This document shows positions 1 through 12,194 of a DNA stretch of 64,000 nucleotides, in pieces. This DNA is from Solen grandis (Eukaryota; Mollusca; Bivalvia; Adapedonta; Solenidae), in the NCBI GenBank assembly GCA_021229015.1, contig CM037792.1, positions 38,590,544-38,654,543 of the forward strand, in the 5' to 3' direction. The stretch's first letter is position 1; every line of letters begins with the position of its first letter. The position numbers were made by a program, and so were the translations under genes. The notes under the pieces are model-generated. The model was not told the DNA's origin. It did not search any database and worked only from the letters and a program-made list of their open reading frames with translations.

Positions 1-1531
1 TCCGAAGAGGAAGACATTCTATATATCAATATATTTCCATAGCGAATCTTGTTGATGATGATATTAATAATAAAATCAAAGCGCACAGTGCGCTGAGAGA
101 CGGCGACGGGATTAACATTCTAAACCCAGCGTTTCTGAAGTTATTGAAGCAGTCACATGACGACAAAAACTCCACCGCTGTTGCTACAGAGGTTCTGTTT
201 GTAACATGATAATCCGGAGTAAAGGTCATGAACCTTTCATTCATAAAGAGCTGCATACCTTAGTAGGTCATTCTCTTTCTCTTGTACTAGCGAATTCTAT
301 CTGTTGTTTTGTATGTGTAGAAACTGACCAGGTATTTGATTATTTAAGATACTAGAATGTTTGCCTATCTATTTCAAAGTTAAGAAATGCCCTGGGAGGA
401 ACCTAACTCGCCATCATGCAAAATATTGTGTGGACTACTTTAGGTCAATTACATACATACGGAGCACTACTTTTTCTTGTTACAGGAGTAGATCTTCATG
501 TACCTAAGATGGGTTGCTGTTCTGGTTAAGAAATGTCACGTATATTTTTTTCACGCTTAAAATTGATGCTTCCAGTGCAAAATAATGGCAAAAGAAAACA
601 TGTTAACAAACAGTAACACACTAAAAGCGGTTACGGTTATGATTTAAACGCCTGTGTAACATATTCCACTCGTATTCGTTAGTGCAGAATCGCATTGCAC
701 GGATCCGCACTAAGCGCGGAGAGGTACAGTTAAAAATGTTGTGGAAAATATGCAAATTAGCAAGGCCTGATTTCGATTTCCAGCATAAGACGGCTTATCG
801 CCGTCTAAAAATCTCTCTCTCTCTCTCTCTTTCAAGGGGGGCGTTTAAAAATATAGAAATCACATACGAGTAAGTCTTAAAGTATTCTTATGATTTATAA
901 AACAAATAAAAATATTTTTTGTAGTTGAAACAGCGAGTAAAATATAGCAACAGTTCTTTTATAGGAACAAATAATATGTGCTTATGGTTGAAAGCATGGG
1001 ACCAATTTAGAAGTTGTTTGCAAATAAGATTTTCTGCTATCATCATGTATAAGCTGCAACAGAATCGGCGACCTCTTCACTAATTACCTATCTTCGAACA
1101 AGATTGCCCTCCGGTCTTCATTTTTTTTAAAATTAAATAATTGTTTGAAGAAGCAGCAATACGGGTATCTCTTTCTCTCTGTATATAAGGTGCAGGTTGC
1201 ATGCAGTTGCTCATGCATCATTACATTTTTTCGACTATTTGACAGTTAACCAGAAGTTCTCTAGCACATGCTATACTTCTATGTGTTCGTTCACAAGCGT
1301 TCATTGAGCGGTCATGATCGTATATAAAAGGGCATGGACCAATTATATTCATAATTTTTTAAGAAAAGATATTGTGTTAATTAACACAAGTAGCAGAGTA
1401 CTAGATATCAGTAAAGTACTGTTGTGATTGTTATTATTACACGTAATCATAAATATATATTTATAAATAATCTTCATTAAAAAAAAACAACACTTAACTT
1501 TCTCTCATTACATGTGCCGTTAACAGTGGTC
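1..1531. repeat. Direct segmental duplicate, copy 1 (partner at 16441-17251)
   Basis: Bases 1-85 match 16441-16516 and bases about 840-1531 match about 16562-17251, at roughly 90-95% by eye and in the same orientation. Copy 1 carries about 750 extra bases (86-840), ending in a short (CT)n tract. The left end of the duplicate lies outside the window. No gene seen in it. Confidence 0.85.
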
Positions 1532-1740
1532 TCGATGTAGATCGCAGAGTCCGTCGCTTTTTCAGGGGGACCGCAATTTAATATGTCCTCATTTCCTGTC
1601 ACTCGCTATGTTTATTTCAGAGGAACACACGGATTACCAGTTATATGTAACGATAAATATTGTTAACAGCATGAAGTTTTTGCATAATTCTGGACTTTTA
1701 GTCAAATCAAGCTTGCAGGTACATGTATAAAAATGTCATT

Positions 1741-1930
1741 ACACCGTGCTTACCGTGTATCGTATATCGCATAACGAAAGGTGTATATGTATTATCAGAT
1801 TATAAATGCATCGCATCGTATCGTATCAAATCGTAAAGTTAAATCAAACTTGCTATAGTGCATCGCATATCGCAGATCGTATATCACATATCATATATCG
1901 TTCGTTTTTCAATCGTATATCAATCATATT
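1741..1930. repeat. ATCGT/ATCGC word-repeat patch
   Basis: Irregular repetition of short words such as atcgcat, atcgtat and atatcg, without a fixed period. A second patch of the same kind is at 14276-14455; both contain the string gtatcaaatcgta. Confidence 0.7.
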
Positions 1931-1962
1931 TTTTGACAACTGATATGATAGCGCCACTGTAG

Positions 1963-3458
1963 ACATGTTGCATATGTAGATACTGGCAGTACAGGCTAAT
2001 GGAGGATAGACATGTTGCACAAGTAGATACTGGCAGTACAGGCTGATGGAGGATAGACATGTTGCACAATAGATACTGGCAGTACAGCTACAGAGGATAG
2101 TCATGTTGCACAAGTAGATACTGGCAGTACAGACTGGCAGAGGATAGACATGTTGCACAAGTAGATACTGGCAATACAGATTGGCAGAGGATAGACATGT
2201 TGCACAAGTAGATACTGGCACTACAGACTGACAGAGGATAGTCATGTTGCACATATAGATACTGGCAGTACAGACTGACAGAGGATAGACATGTTGCACA
2301 AGTAGATACTGGCAGTACAGACTGACAGAGGATAGTCATGTTGCACATATAGATACTGGCAGTACAGACTGACAGAGGATAGTCATGTTGCACAAGTAGA
2401 TACTGGCAGTACAGATTGGCAGAGGATAGACATGTTGCACAAGTAGATACTGGCAGTATAGACTGACAGAGGATAGTCATGTTGCACAAGTAGATACTGG
2501 CAGTACAGACTGACAGAGGATAGTCATGTTGCACATATAGATACCAGCAGTACAGACTGATGGAGGATAGACATGTTGCACAAGTAGATACTGGCAGTAC
2601 AGATTGATGGAGGATAGTCATGTTGCACAAGTAGATACTGGCAGTACAGACTGACAGGGGATAGACATGTTGCACATATAGATACCAGCAGTACAGACTG
2701 ACAGAGGATAGACATGTTGCACAAGTAGATACTGGTAGTACAGACTGACAGAGGATAGACATGTTGCACAAGTAGATACTGGCAGTACAGACTGACAGAG
2801 GATAGACATGTTGCACAAGTAGATACTGGCAGTACAGACTGACAGAGGATAGACATGTTGCACAAGCAGATACTGGCAGTACAGACTGACAGAGGATAGA
2901 CATGTTGCACATATAGATACTAGCAGTACAGATTGACAGAGGATAGACATGTTGCACATGTAAATGCCGGCAGTACAGACTGACAGAGGATAGACATGTT
3001 GCACAAGTAGATAACAGCAGTACAGACTGACAGAGGATAGTCCTGTTGCACATGTAGATAACTGGCAGTACAGACTGACAGAGGATAGACATGTTGCACA
3101 TATAGATACTGGCAGTACAGACTGACAGAGGATAGACATGTTGCACAAGTAGTTACTGGCAGTACAGACTGACAGAGGATAGACATGTTGCACAAGTAGA
3201 TACTGGCAGTACAGACTGACAGAGGATAGTCATGTTGCACAAGCAGATACTGGCAGTACAGACTGACAGAGGATAGTCATGTTGCACATATAGATACTGG
3301 CAGTACAGACTGACAGAGGATAGTCATGTTGCACAAGTAGATACTGGCAGTACAGATTGACAGAGGATAGACATGTTGCACAAGTAGATACTGGCAGTAC
3401 AGACGACAAAGGATAGACATGTTGCACATTTAGATACTGGCAGTACAAGCTGGCGGAG
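1963..3458. repeat. 47-bp minisatellite, about 30 copies
   Basis: The unit contains gatagacatgttgcacaag, tagatactggcagtacag and actgacagag and is 47 bases long. Copies differ by point changes (acatgt/tcatgt, aagtag/atatag). The three minus-strand frames are almost entirely free of stops, so it looks like overlapping proteins of period 47 residues (for example QHVYPLSVCTASIYLCNM). This is better explained by the repeat than by genes. The array follows copy 1 of the segmental duplicate. Confidence 0.95.
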
Positions 3459-3459
3459 G

Positions 3460-3660
3460 ACACAGCTATAAAGAGTAACTGTTTAGTTACTATGAAAAAG
3501 AAAAAAATATCTTAAACTGTGTAGAAAAAATGTAATTGCTTTGAATAAAAACATTTAAAAAATTCTTGTACATGTCAAATTCATCTCAATAAAATGAGTA
3601 ACTAGAATAATAATGTTCAGGATATTGTTATTTATGAAGAAGTTCAATTATTTTCTATAA
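3460..3660. other. Short AT-rich spacer
   Basis: Nothing recognised between the minisatellite and the next repeat. Confidence 0.5.
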
Positions 3661-4740
3661 CTCTACAGGCCCGGATCCAGAATTTTCCCACTGGGGGGGC
3701 CAAAGTCTGAATGTGTTGTGAGTGCTAGCAAGGTCCGGGAGCATGCTCCCCCGGAAAAAAAAGATTTTTAGTGTGACGGAGATGCATTCTAAAAGGTATC
3801 TGGGGATAAAAGTGAAGGTTTTTTGGTGTTTTTTTTTGTTGTTGATGTTTTTTTTAAACTTGAAGACCATGGATCTAATGCCTAGGTCCAACTGGAGAAA
3901 AATCATCGGCGATGTGGAAATACACAAATTTTCTCCTGATGGCATCAGATATTTGAGCCAAAAGACGGAGCATTCCCATGAGAAGCTGCGGGATTGGTCC
4001 ATTGAAACGTTCACTGATGTTTCAGTTATGGTACAATAGCCTTTTATTATCGGGGATGGCTCCTGATGCTCGTGATTTTTTTTTCCGATGATGGGGAAGG
4101 TGTCCCAGAGCTTCACCGAAGTTGAAACATCATCGGGGGAATATTCCCGTAGATTAGGGGATGTATCGTTGTATCGAACCATCCTAGATGCCTCGGGAAA
4201 GATTATGGAGATTATGGGAATTTCGTGATGGACAAAATCAAGGGTAGACTTTTTGGGGTTTCTGAGGATGCCCCCAGCAATGTCCCATGACCTTTTTGAC
4301 CGTCTCAGTCTAAAGTTGACCAAAAAAAGCAACAAATTCCAGAGTGCACTTGCCGATTTTTTTGCGAATATTCTGAGATTCTATCACAAAATCTGGAATG
4401 TGTCACAGAAAGGTCGCTGAACCTTTGAGATATCACTGAATCCTTGGGGGTTCCTCGGAGGAAAAAATATTACGCGGAAGCTCCGTGAATGCTACCCAGG
4501 AGCTTACGGGAAGCTATGCATATGTTTCCCCGGCCTGTTTTCTCCGATAAAACTTCGAGAACATATAGGGAAAAAATTCATTGCAAGCAATGAAGTTCTT
4601 CCGAGGTATCCCGATGACTCCACATGGCTCGCAACGCTTTCGAAGCTTCCGCGGGACACAGGGGAGCCTGTTCCCGAAGCCTCCCAAGGCTCATCAATTT
4701 CCATCGGGAGTACATCCTCTAGGCAAAAAATGTCAAGTGG
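3661..4740. repeat. Interspersed repeat with 'cggggga' word clusters
   Basis: It starts cccggatccagaattttccc and includes a palindromic ggagcatgctccc. From about 4030 it repeats short words (atcatcggggg, cccgatga, ggggatg, cctcggg) in both orientations. The open minus-strand frame 4335-3655 has no domain I recognise and includes the low-complexity poly-T region, so I treat it as repeat, not gene. Confidence 0.5.
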
Positions 4741-5532
4741 GACCGAGCCTTGAGCGATATAATCTTATATTTTACCTTCGCAAAGCCATGTTTTTGAATA
4801 ACTACTATGCAATAGTATTTGACTACAGTTTAGACTCAATATTGTAAAAGTCAGTTTTGTTTAAATCTGAGGAAAAAAATCACTTTAAACATATTTTGTC
4901 CAATATGTTGAAGAGAATACTGGGTATATGCTGTATTAGGTTCGAACTTGGTAATCTTGACTGTCTAATTGTCGATCTGGAAGCAGCCTTCACACACAGA
5001 CTTCCCAGATAAAAAAAAATCAGGCGCACGTTTTAGGGTCGGGCGGTTGAAGGTTTGGGCCTCTTCTGTGTGTCAATTTTTGTACATTCTTTTTTCTTCT
5101 AATTGTTAAAAACAATATTCAGTAATAAAAGATTAGAAAAACCCACATTTGCCAAGTTCCGGATAACATCTAGCTATTAAGACCTAAGAATTGAAAAAAA
5201 ATTAAAAAACTTCTAATATATATTATTATCTGTATAACTGAAGAAGGGAATCTATAAATAGAGACTGTGACATCTCGGGCTTGCACTAGTCTCTATACTA
5301 GACTGTAGGATTCACCCAAAAACTGCAAATAGTGCCCACATAGTAAAAGAAATTTTATAAGAATTTTACCAAAGGTAAGTAACACAAGTTTCAGCCTACC
5401 TAAAGTTCCTTCCAGGCCATTCTTATTATGAACTTTAAATAAAACACACATAAATTAACAATGACTATCATAATGGCTCACCTACCAGAGGTTGCTAAAT
5501 TGTGTGGACTAGCAAGTAACTTGACCCAGCAG
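4741..5532. other. AT-rich non-coding stretch
   Basis: No exon with splice sites and no repeat with visible ends. Confidence 0.5.
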
Positions 5533-6840
5533 TTAAACAACACTTCTCACCCTTTTTTCCTTTTGAAGCTTGGCCCATCTCAAAACCCATGGCCACTTGT
5601 TGGTGACAATTTGCACATAACAATACTGGCCAGTCTCATGGTTACTAGTCCCCAGCAGAGAATCATTAACAGTGAGACCAGTTGTTTTCAACTCATGCAG
5701 CAAGAGATAATCAGCTACAATTTGCTTTATAAATACACCTGCTGCAATGTCCCTAACATGGAGGTATATTCTACCCCCTTTTGTTGCATTCATGAATAAA
5801 ATCAGGTCATGTCCCTTTAATGTTACAAAGTGAATGGAGTCAAGGTCTTTCCCCTACTATTTAAAGTGAAACTCTTGAATAAGTTTCTGGCTGGTTCACA
5901 ATTCTACTTGTTTTGAAAGCCTTATCATCTTTACGTCTCTAGAGTTTTTCTAAATCAAAGATGGAAGAAAGCACCACATTTACATACTCTTGGTTCACTT
6001 CGCTATCAATTCTGAACTGATTGTTACGTAATCATGTCACATGTACAACTATAGATATTCCTTCCCTTAGGATGGAACAATGAGCATGACTAGATGCTAC
6101 TAAATGTGTAATTTGCAGATAATTTTTTTGCTCTCATAATATACACAATGCAAAAAATGCATTACCCTGGCATAATAAATTGACAACTAGAACTGCCATT
6201 GTAATGGCGCAAGTACCCCCAGCATGTCGCTTTGTCACAGGAATGAAGTTTACAGTTCTTGTTTCAAGTTTCATCTTGATGCGTTTTATACTGTTTGAGT
6301 TACGGCCCGGACAAAGAAACCGACAGACGGACGGACGTCCGGCTGGCCGGACGGACAAGCTGAATCCAGTATACCCCCCTTACAACTTCATTGTGCGGGG
6401 GGTATAATAACTTAATCATTTTATTTATGTTACTTATCCATTTCAATGCAATCTCCAACACAGGAGATCTTAGTGGCTCAGCCATGATTTACCCATGATC
6501 TTTTGAGTGCTTTCAGACAGGCCATTCACATTAACAGAAGGGTACACACTGGATATAAGATGTGGTCATGTAAGATACGATTTTCAAGCAATGCTATATT
6601 TAGTATCATTTATGGAATCCCTATCCAGTTAGAAAGGGCCCATTCATATAGCTCTGCAATCTCACAAAGAGCATGCCAATCATCCCTGACCTGACAATAC
6701 TTCTTGAAAGTTCAATGGTTGGACCAGTACTTTGTGCCTTGGGATGTCATGAAAGAAGAACTAAAATCAAGGCAATCTACCATCAATATCCAGCGATTTG
6801 GTAAATTAATACCTTATGCACATGTAAAAACTACTATTCT
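5533..6840 (-). pseudogene. Decayed minus-strand protein-coding region, unidentified, interrupted by a repeat
   Basis: Reading the minus strand from about 6800 gives long protein-like runs broken by isolated stops: RWILMVDCLDFSSSFMTSQG, then TFKKYCQVRDDWHALCEIAE and LYEWALSNWIGIP, then LLENRILHDHILYPVCTLL. A bivalve repeat occupies about 6130-6414. Beyond it coding-like sequence resumes: VNQEYVNVVLSSIFDLEKL, KAFKTSRIVNQPETYSRVS, then, after a frame change, KDLDSIHFVTLKGHDLILFM. The last 86 codons (5793-5533) are fully open from MNATKGGRIYLHVRD to a stop after KRVRSVV. Trp-rich and well-ordered composition argues for true ancestry. I cannot name the family. It could be a dead gene copy or a repeat-borne open frame. 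Confidence 0.5.
6130..6414 (-). repeat. Bivalve 'accccccgcacaa' type repeat, inverted
   Basis: The right end on the plus strand reads attgtgcggggggtataata. Its reverse complement matches the element end at 41394 (ttataccccccgcacaa). It includes the 'gacggacgg' (reverse of 'gtccgtccg') run typical of these elements. It splits the decayed coding region at 5.5-6.8 kb. Confidence 0.7.
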
Positions 6841-6959
6841 GCAATGCTTTTGTCAATTAGAATGATGCATCTAAATGAACATTTCTATCAGGTGTGGGAT
6901 AAGATAAATGGACCTGATGCTGATTTGAAGGTTGGGGGAGAAGTCTCTGAAGTACTTAC

Positions 6960-7056
6960 TGTGACCTATCTGCACTGCTTGTTGTGCCTCCCCTTACACT
7001 GCTGCCCTCATCAGAGTTATCTGTCCTGTCGCCATTGGTGATGGACTGGGTTGGAG
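6960..7056 (-). CDS. Isolated minus-strand exon, Ser/Thr-rich linker, gene unknown
   Basis: On the minus strand a clear acceptor (tttatgtctcag) is followed by 97 open bases and a consensus donor (caca|gtaagt). The encoded peptide includes PTQSITNGDRTDNSDEGSSV and RGGTTSSADRSQ: polar, Ser/Gly/Asp-rich, probably a disordered linker. Both ends are split codons (2 bases at each end). The codon structure is sound, without stops. Downstream on the same strand lies the decayed coding region at 5.5-6.8 kb, which may belong to the same locus. No homologue recognised. Confidence 0.5.
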
Positions 7057-7650
7057 CTGAGACATAAAAAAAGTGAATTTTACTTTTATGCTTTAAAACG
7101 TAGATGGAATAGGTATTAAGAAAAACAATAACAACACAATTGTGAGGATAATATTAAAAAGCTGGAAGTTGGTAGTAAAGTTATTTAGTAAAAAAAATGT
7201 TTTAACTTTCATGATTGTTAGAGTTGAAACTAGATATCCTCATATGTATAATCTGTTAAAGTGAGTATTTCAATCAAGTTACACAACCTTCCTTGTCCAT
7301 GCAAGCTACCTATGCACAAAATTTGTATCAGTAACAATAAAACTGTGCCTGCTTTCACACTGTCATATTAAAATCTAATGACTAGAATTTTCTTCATAAA
7401 ATGTTACGGAATATGCTAGATGTAATCTGGAATTTGCAAAATATAGCTAATAAGTGTAAAATCAGACAATTTCTTATTTATAATATTAAACTCATGATTT
7501 CATATTAAAATTGGTTAATTCCAAAAAATCATTTGAAGACTTCAAACTGCCGATTAAATTTTGGAGCTGTATGTCATAAAATTTTATCTTATATAATAAA
7601 CAAAATTAATGCTTTGAATTAACAGTAAAAAATGCACAGAAACAACAACA
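7057..7650. other. Non-coding stretch, possible minus-strand intron
   Basis: AT-rich; it lies upstream of the minus-strand exon at 6960-7056. No further exon recognised. Confidence 0.5.
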
Positions 7651-8165
7651 AACAAGAGGGCCATGATGGCCCTAAATTGCTCACCTGAATTCAACTTCTA
7701 GAGGGAAAAATGCTTTAGTAAGGAAAAAATTACACATAATATGTAGTAATTAAGAAGCAAACCATCAAAATTCTGTAATAAATGTGTTGATATGGACAAC
7801 TGGATTTGATACTTAGTAATCATGTTCTATTCAAAATATCAACATCTTCTCTGCGGTTTAGGAGATACTTATTAAAGACTTTTCTATTTTTAGCTCTGGT
7901 GGCTATCTTGGGTTGATGGACCAGAGCAATTTTAGCTGTTTTTGTGCGGTATCACCCAATGATCATTCCTTTAGAGTTTCATCAAAATTTGCTTAGCGGT
8001 TTAGGAGATGTCATTAAAAGATTTTTCTCCTGTAAAGTTTCATAAAAATCTGCTCTGCGATTTAAGAGGAGATGTCGTTTAAAGCACAAGTGATGAAGCA
8101 CAACGCACGGCTGACAAAGACGGATCACAAAGTGCTCATATCAGCTACTATCAGCTGAGCTAAAA
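7651..8165 (-). repeat. Hairpin-ended 'CTTGTT' element, inverted
   Basis: The left end is aacaagagggccatgatggc, a hairpin with arms GGGCC/GGCCC next to the reverse complement of CTTGTT; the right end is cagctgagcta. It has the same end structure as 46567-47806 and 62252-62967. Short, without an open frame. Confidence 0.75.
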
Positions 8166-9302
8166 AAAACATGAATCAGTGAAGCATAAAACAACTTCTT
8201 AAACATTCCTTACAATTATTTTTGTAAATGGATTACTTCATAAAATGTATTTCTGATCTGAATGGTGTACTTGAATGTATCATGTGAACATATAAGGGAG
8301 CCATTTTTCTACACCCATTTCATTCTTAAAGGAGAAAGTAAGACAAGTCTAAATTGCATACCCAACAATAACAATCACTATGTACATTAGGATTACATGA
8401 TACTTCCCCTGACATGTCAAGACTAATTTACATTTCAGAGTTCCATTAATCTTGAAAACATTCCCCTGGGAGACTAGTCCAGATTTTTATGGAAAACTTT
8501 TAATAATTAGTCAATAAATCCATTGTAAAATTAGTCCGAGATGACTTCTTGTTTAAGTTGAGTTTTATAGAAAGAGTAAACACATGCATGCTGAACCATA
8601 ATCACAGCAAGATATAATCAATAAGACAACTTGTGCTTCAATTTTATGACAAAATACATTCATTTAAATTAGCCGAAGCTTTCTGATCATAATCTATCAT
8701 TAACAACTTATTATCTGCAATGAGTATTCAGTTAATGTCCTTAATTCTCAGAAATGCTAATGGCCCAGCGACATGATATTTAATTTTTTTGATTTTCCAA
8801 ATCCCATGGAAATGAACTTTTTAAATGGAAATTGTGTAATGAAGAATTATATTAAACACAAAGATATTGCGATTGTTTTAATTTCTTGGTAACATACTTA
8901 TTCGCAATATCGCTGACCATTCATTACTGCAATGTAAAAATCCAAACCATTCCAAAGTTTACTTTCACTTCTGGTCCAGACTGTTGTCCTGTTGGCAGAT
9001 TCACAAATATATCAAATGAATAAGCACACATAGGGAGATGAGTTTCCTGATATTTTTGTATATTTCAGTAGATAAATGCTTATTTTATTGATTCCATAAT
9101 TAGATTGTATAATTTATTCGAGCAATTTGAAAAATATGAGTAGAAGCAAGTCGATCATCAAGATAGTATCCACCCTTGTTGATATTTATGTGTACAGAAG
9201 AATTTTTTTAAAGACATACAGGAGCAATTTGTCCCTGTGCTAGAATCAATCGAACTCTGTCATGTGGTCAGATTGGCCCTTGTAGGTCATGCATAACCAT
9301 AA
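8166..9302. other. AT-rich non-coding stretch
   Basis: No open frame with coding character and no recognised repeat ends. Confidence 0.5.
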
Positions 9303-9329
9303 TCGTTTGTTATGGAAGGGTATTAACGC

Positions 9330-9590
9330 ATAAATTGCATCTTGCATTCGTACATTACAACTTGCATTCGTACATTTACATCTTGCATTCGTACATTACA
9401 ACTTTCATTCGTACATTTACATCTTGCATTCGTACATTTGCATCTTGCTTTGTGACTTGCACATCTTACTTTGTGACTTGCACATCTTGCTTTGTACATC
9501 TTGCATTGTGACGTGTACATCTTGCTTCGTGACATGCACATCTTGCTTTGTACATCTTACTTTGTGATATGACATCTTGCTATAAATAAT
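9330..9590. repeat. Left arm tandem of foldback element (~20-bp units)
   Basis: The words cttgcattcgtacattt and cttgctttgtgacttgcac repeat to the inner edge of the arm. Confidence 0.85.
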
Positions 9591-9899
9591 GTCTGTTATT
9601 CTCGTTTACATGTAATTGAGTATGGAATTCGTGAAGCATGTTAATATTCTAATTTAAATAACACCTACCTCTTAACGAATCACAAATGTCAGAGAGCATA
9701 GCAGTAACAATGACGAATAGCCGAATGTGGAAAGCCGAATGTAAACAGCACAATACACAAGGCATAATACGATGCGACACCTGGTGTAATAATGATGGGA
9801 CGACCAAATTATGCTAACAGGTGGCGCTACGCATTTGTTGTCGGCAATTTCCGTAAATGACTGAAATATACTTTGAAGATAAACATAAGTTGGGGCCTA

Positions 9900-10025
9900 C
9901 TAAAAGCGGGTCTCCAAATTATCGACGGTCTCCGCCGGTCTCGGAGACCGAGGGCCGGAGACCGTTGTTTAGTATGTAGTAATGGGGGGGGGGGGGAATA
10001 GATCGGAGACCGACTGAGACCGTTT
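9900..10025. repeat. Palindromic 'ggtctcc/ggagacc' word cluster
   Basis: Inside the foldback element the words ggtctc and gagacc recur at least eight times in ~125 bases, with self-complementary arrangement, plus a G10 run near 9985. Confidence 0.7.
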
Positions 10026-11204
10026 ATATTTATAACCAAGTCTTGTTATTGTTCAATTAACGCAATTTTAAACCTGAAATTTCACATTATTTGTAATTAA
10101 AGTCTTCATAATTGATCAATTAACGCAATTTTAAATCGGAAATTCCGAAAGTACTTTGTTAAAAAATTGATTGGTTAATTAATTTACATGTTTCACACAT
10201 GACATTATTAATCAACTCAATTATTAATGGTAGGTATTTCACGAGAATTATTTGTTTGGCCATTAGCAAATTGATCGTTGAAAAGAAACAAAGAAAGAAG
10301 TAAACAAACATACTTTGATCCTTTTTTCATCAAAAACGTTATGAAAGAACATACACAGAGAAATTGTCTTTACTCGCTAAATACTCAATATGTAAATTGA
10401 TTTAGCTAAGTATAAAATGAATGTAATTTTAAGCTACCCTTAATAAACAAATTAACGCCAGCGTTAATGTAAGATTACAAATAAAGGTTTTGATGTGTTG
10501 TGCAAAGGAGGATATAGGATCCGGATATAATAAACTTTAGTATTCAGAATATATAGGTGTTTTTATATGTTGGACAGCTGTGTTGGTTGTAAATTTAGTT
10601 TTGTTTTCATTGTGCACACAAGAAAATACCGTTGGTAATAGGATGTATGTGAAATGCCTGAATTCACTGATAATATGGTTCAATGTGAAAAAAAAAATGC
10701 CGCAAATGGTATCACCAATCATGCGTTGGTATAAACAACTTTAAAAAAATCTAGTGATAGACGCTGGTCTTGGCAGTACATGTCATGTTCTAAAACAAAC
10801 TAACTTGAATAAGTATTCAACTAAACATGATATGAACCAGTATAAATTCATCCTCATTTAAAACAGCTTAAAACGATTGTTACAACTATTGTATCTTTTC
10901 AAAATACTCGTATATTGTCGGCAGTTTCCGTCCAGAACTCGACAGTTTCCGAACTTGCGCCTTCTGCTGTCAAACACCGTTGGACGCGTTCTATTTTGTC
11001 GCATGTTCTAATATTTGTTTATAGTAAGACGATGAAACGCCGATCTAGCGAATAATTTGAAATAAGGCTAAAACGTTAAATTAAAAAATGCATCATGTCA
11101 CTTGAGCAAAATGCTTTTAAGAACGATTCCAATATCAGAAAAAAAGATGTAAATTTACGAATGAACCTTAGATAAGAATTTAATGTATGAAGCAAAATGT
11201 AAAT

Positions 11205-11405
11205 AAAACAAAAATACGAAGGAAAGATGTGAATGTACGAATGCAAGATGTCAATGTACGAAGGAATGATGTAGATGTACGAATGCAAGATGTAAATGTA
11301 TGAATGCAAGTTGTAATATACAAAGGCAAGATGTGCATGTACGAATGCAAGATGTAAATGTATGAATGCAAGTTGTAATGTACGAATGCAAGATGCAATT
11401 TATGC
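11205..11405. repeat. Right arm tandem of foldback element (inverse)
   Basis: Units such as tgtacgaatgcaagatgtaa are the reverse complement of the left arm units. Confidence 0.85.
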
Positions 11406-11430
11406 GTTAATACCCTTCCATAGTTTGTTA

Positions 11431-12190
11431 CCAAACATGTGTCTTGTGAGTGTCCCCATGTCTAACCTGTGCATGCACTGTAACACATGCACTGTAACAA
11501 AGTACCACAATTCCCTTGTGAGGTTGAGGTGTGTGTTTATACTATATGTGTCAGGCACCTGTTGGTCAAACAATCCCACCTCTTAAACCACAAAGAAAGA
11601 ATGAATGTATTCTCTATACTAGTTGCATAATAGTTGTTTTCATCAGAGAAATATTTTCATAAAGTTGAGGACTATACTCCCAGATGAAGTGGTGTATACA
11701 CTACTATTTTTAGACGGCTGAATTGGTGGCATTGAAATTCCACATTTGTTGACATGATTACAGTATTGTAGATAATCTGTAGGATCAAGACCATCAAAGA
11801 TGATAAATGTACATGATTTGTTACTTTGAATTTAAACAAATTATTGCATCTTTGAATTTCCTTCTTTTTTACTACATGGAGAAAGTTTCAAGTTTTGTTT
11901 TCTATCTTATCAATGAGTGATATTAGATGTTTTGTTTATTTAAATACAACTGCATAATGGAGATTGAAACTGAATGAAGTTTTTCAAATAACTAGTGCCT
12001 CATTCGGAGACATTTCTTACAATCATTTGCACTAAGGTTTTGATGACCTATCTGGGCCCTGCAGGTTAGGTTGTAAGTTTAAATCCAGCTGGGGGTTGGG
12101 GTGCTTTTTTTTTTTATTGCTTTTTTTTTTTAATCTCATTTGAATTACTCCATGAAAAAAAAAAAAAAATCTAAAAAACAAAACAAATAA
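11431..12190. other. Non-coding stretch with poly-T/poly-A
   Basis: No gene. Around 12056-12100 a segment ends in gtttaaatccagctgg, a weak match to a tRNA-type B box, followed by T-rich sequence; possibly a SINE relic. Confidence 0.4.
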
Positions 12191-12194
12191 AAAC

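Larger units (their letters stand above)
9313..11420. mobile_element. Foldback-type DNA transposon, non-autonomous
   Basis: The left end tggaagggtattaacgcata is repeated in inverse at the right end tatgcgttaatacccttcca. The first ~80 bases of the two ends differ at about one position. The inverted arms continue as ~20-bp tandem units (cttgcattcgtacatttaca and its reverse) for roughly 250 bases at each side. Flanks tcgtttgtta (9303-9312) and tagtttgtta (11421-11430) are a probable 10-bp target duplication with one change. The length (9-10 bp) fits MULE- or Foldback-like elements. The ~1.6 kb interior has no transposase. High arm identity suggests recent movement. Confidence 0.85.

Noticed and set aside
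2088..3146. 352-codon open frame on the minus strand with repeated SVCTASIYLCN
   Set aside because: It is the translation of the 47-bp minisatellite; the same text appears in the other two frames.
1963..3458. CRISPR-like array (47-bp repeat)
   Set aside because: No unique spacers; continuous tandem repeat in a eukaryotic genome.
3655..4335. 226-codon minus-strand open frame
   Set aside because: It lies in an interspersed repeat with word clusters and a poly-T stretch; no recognisable domain.
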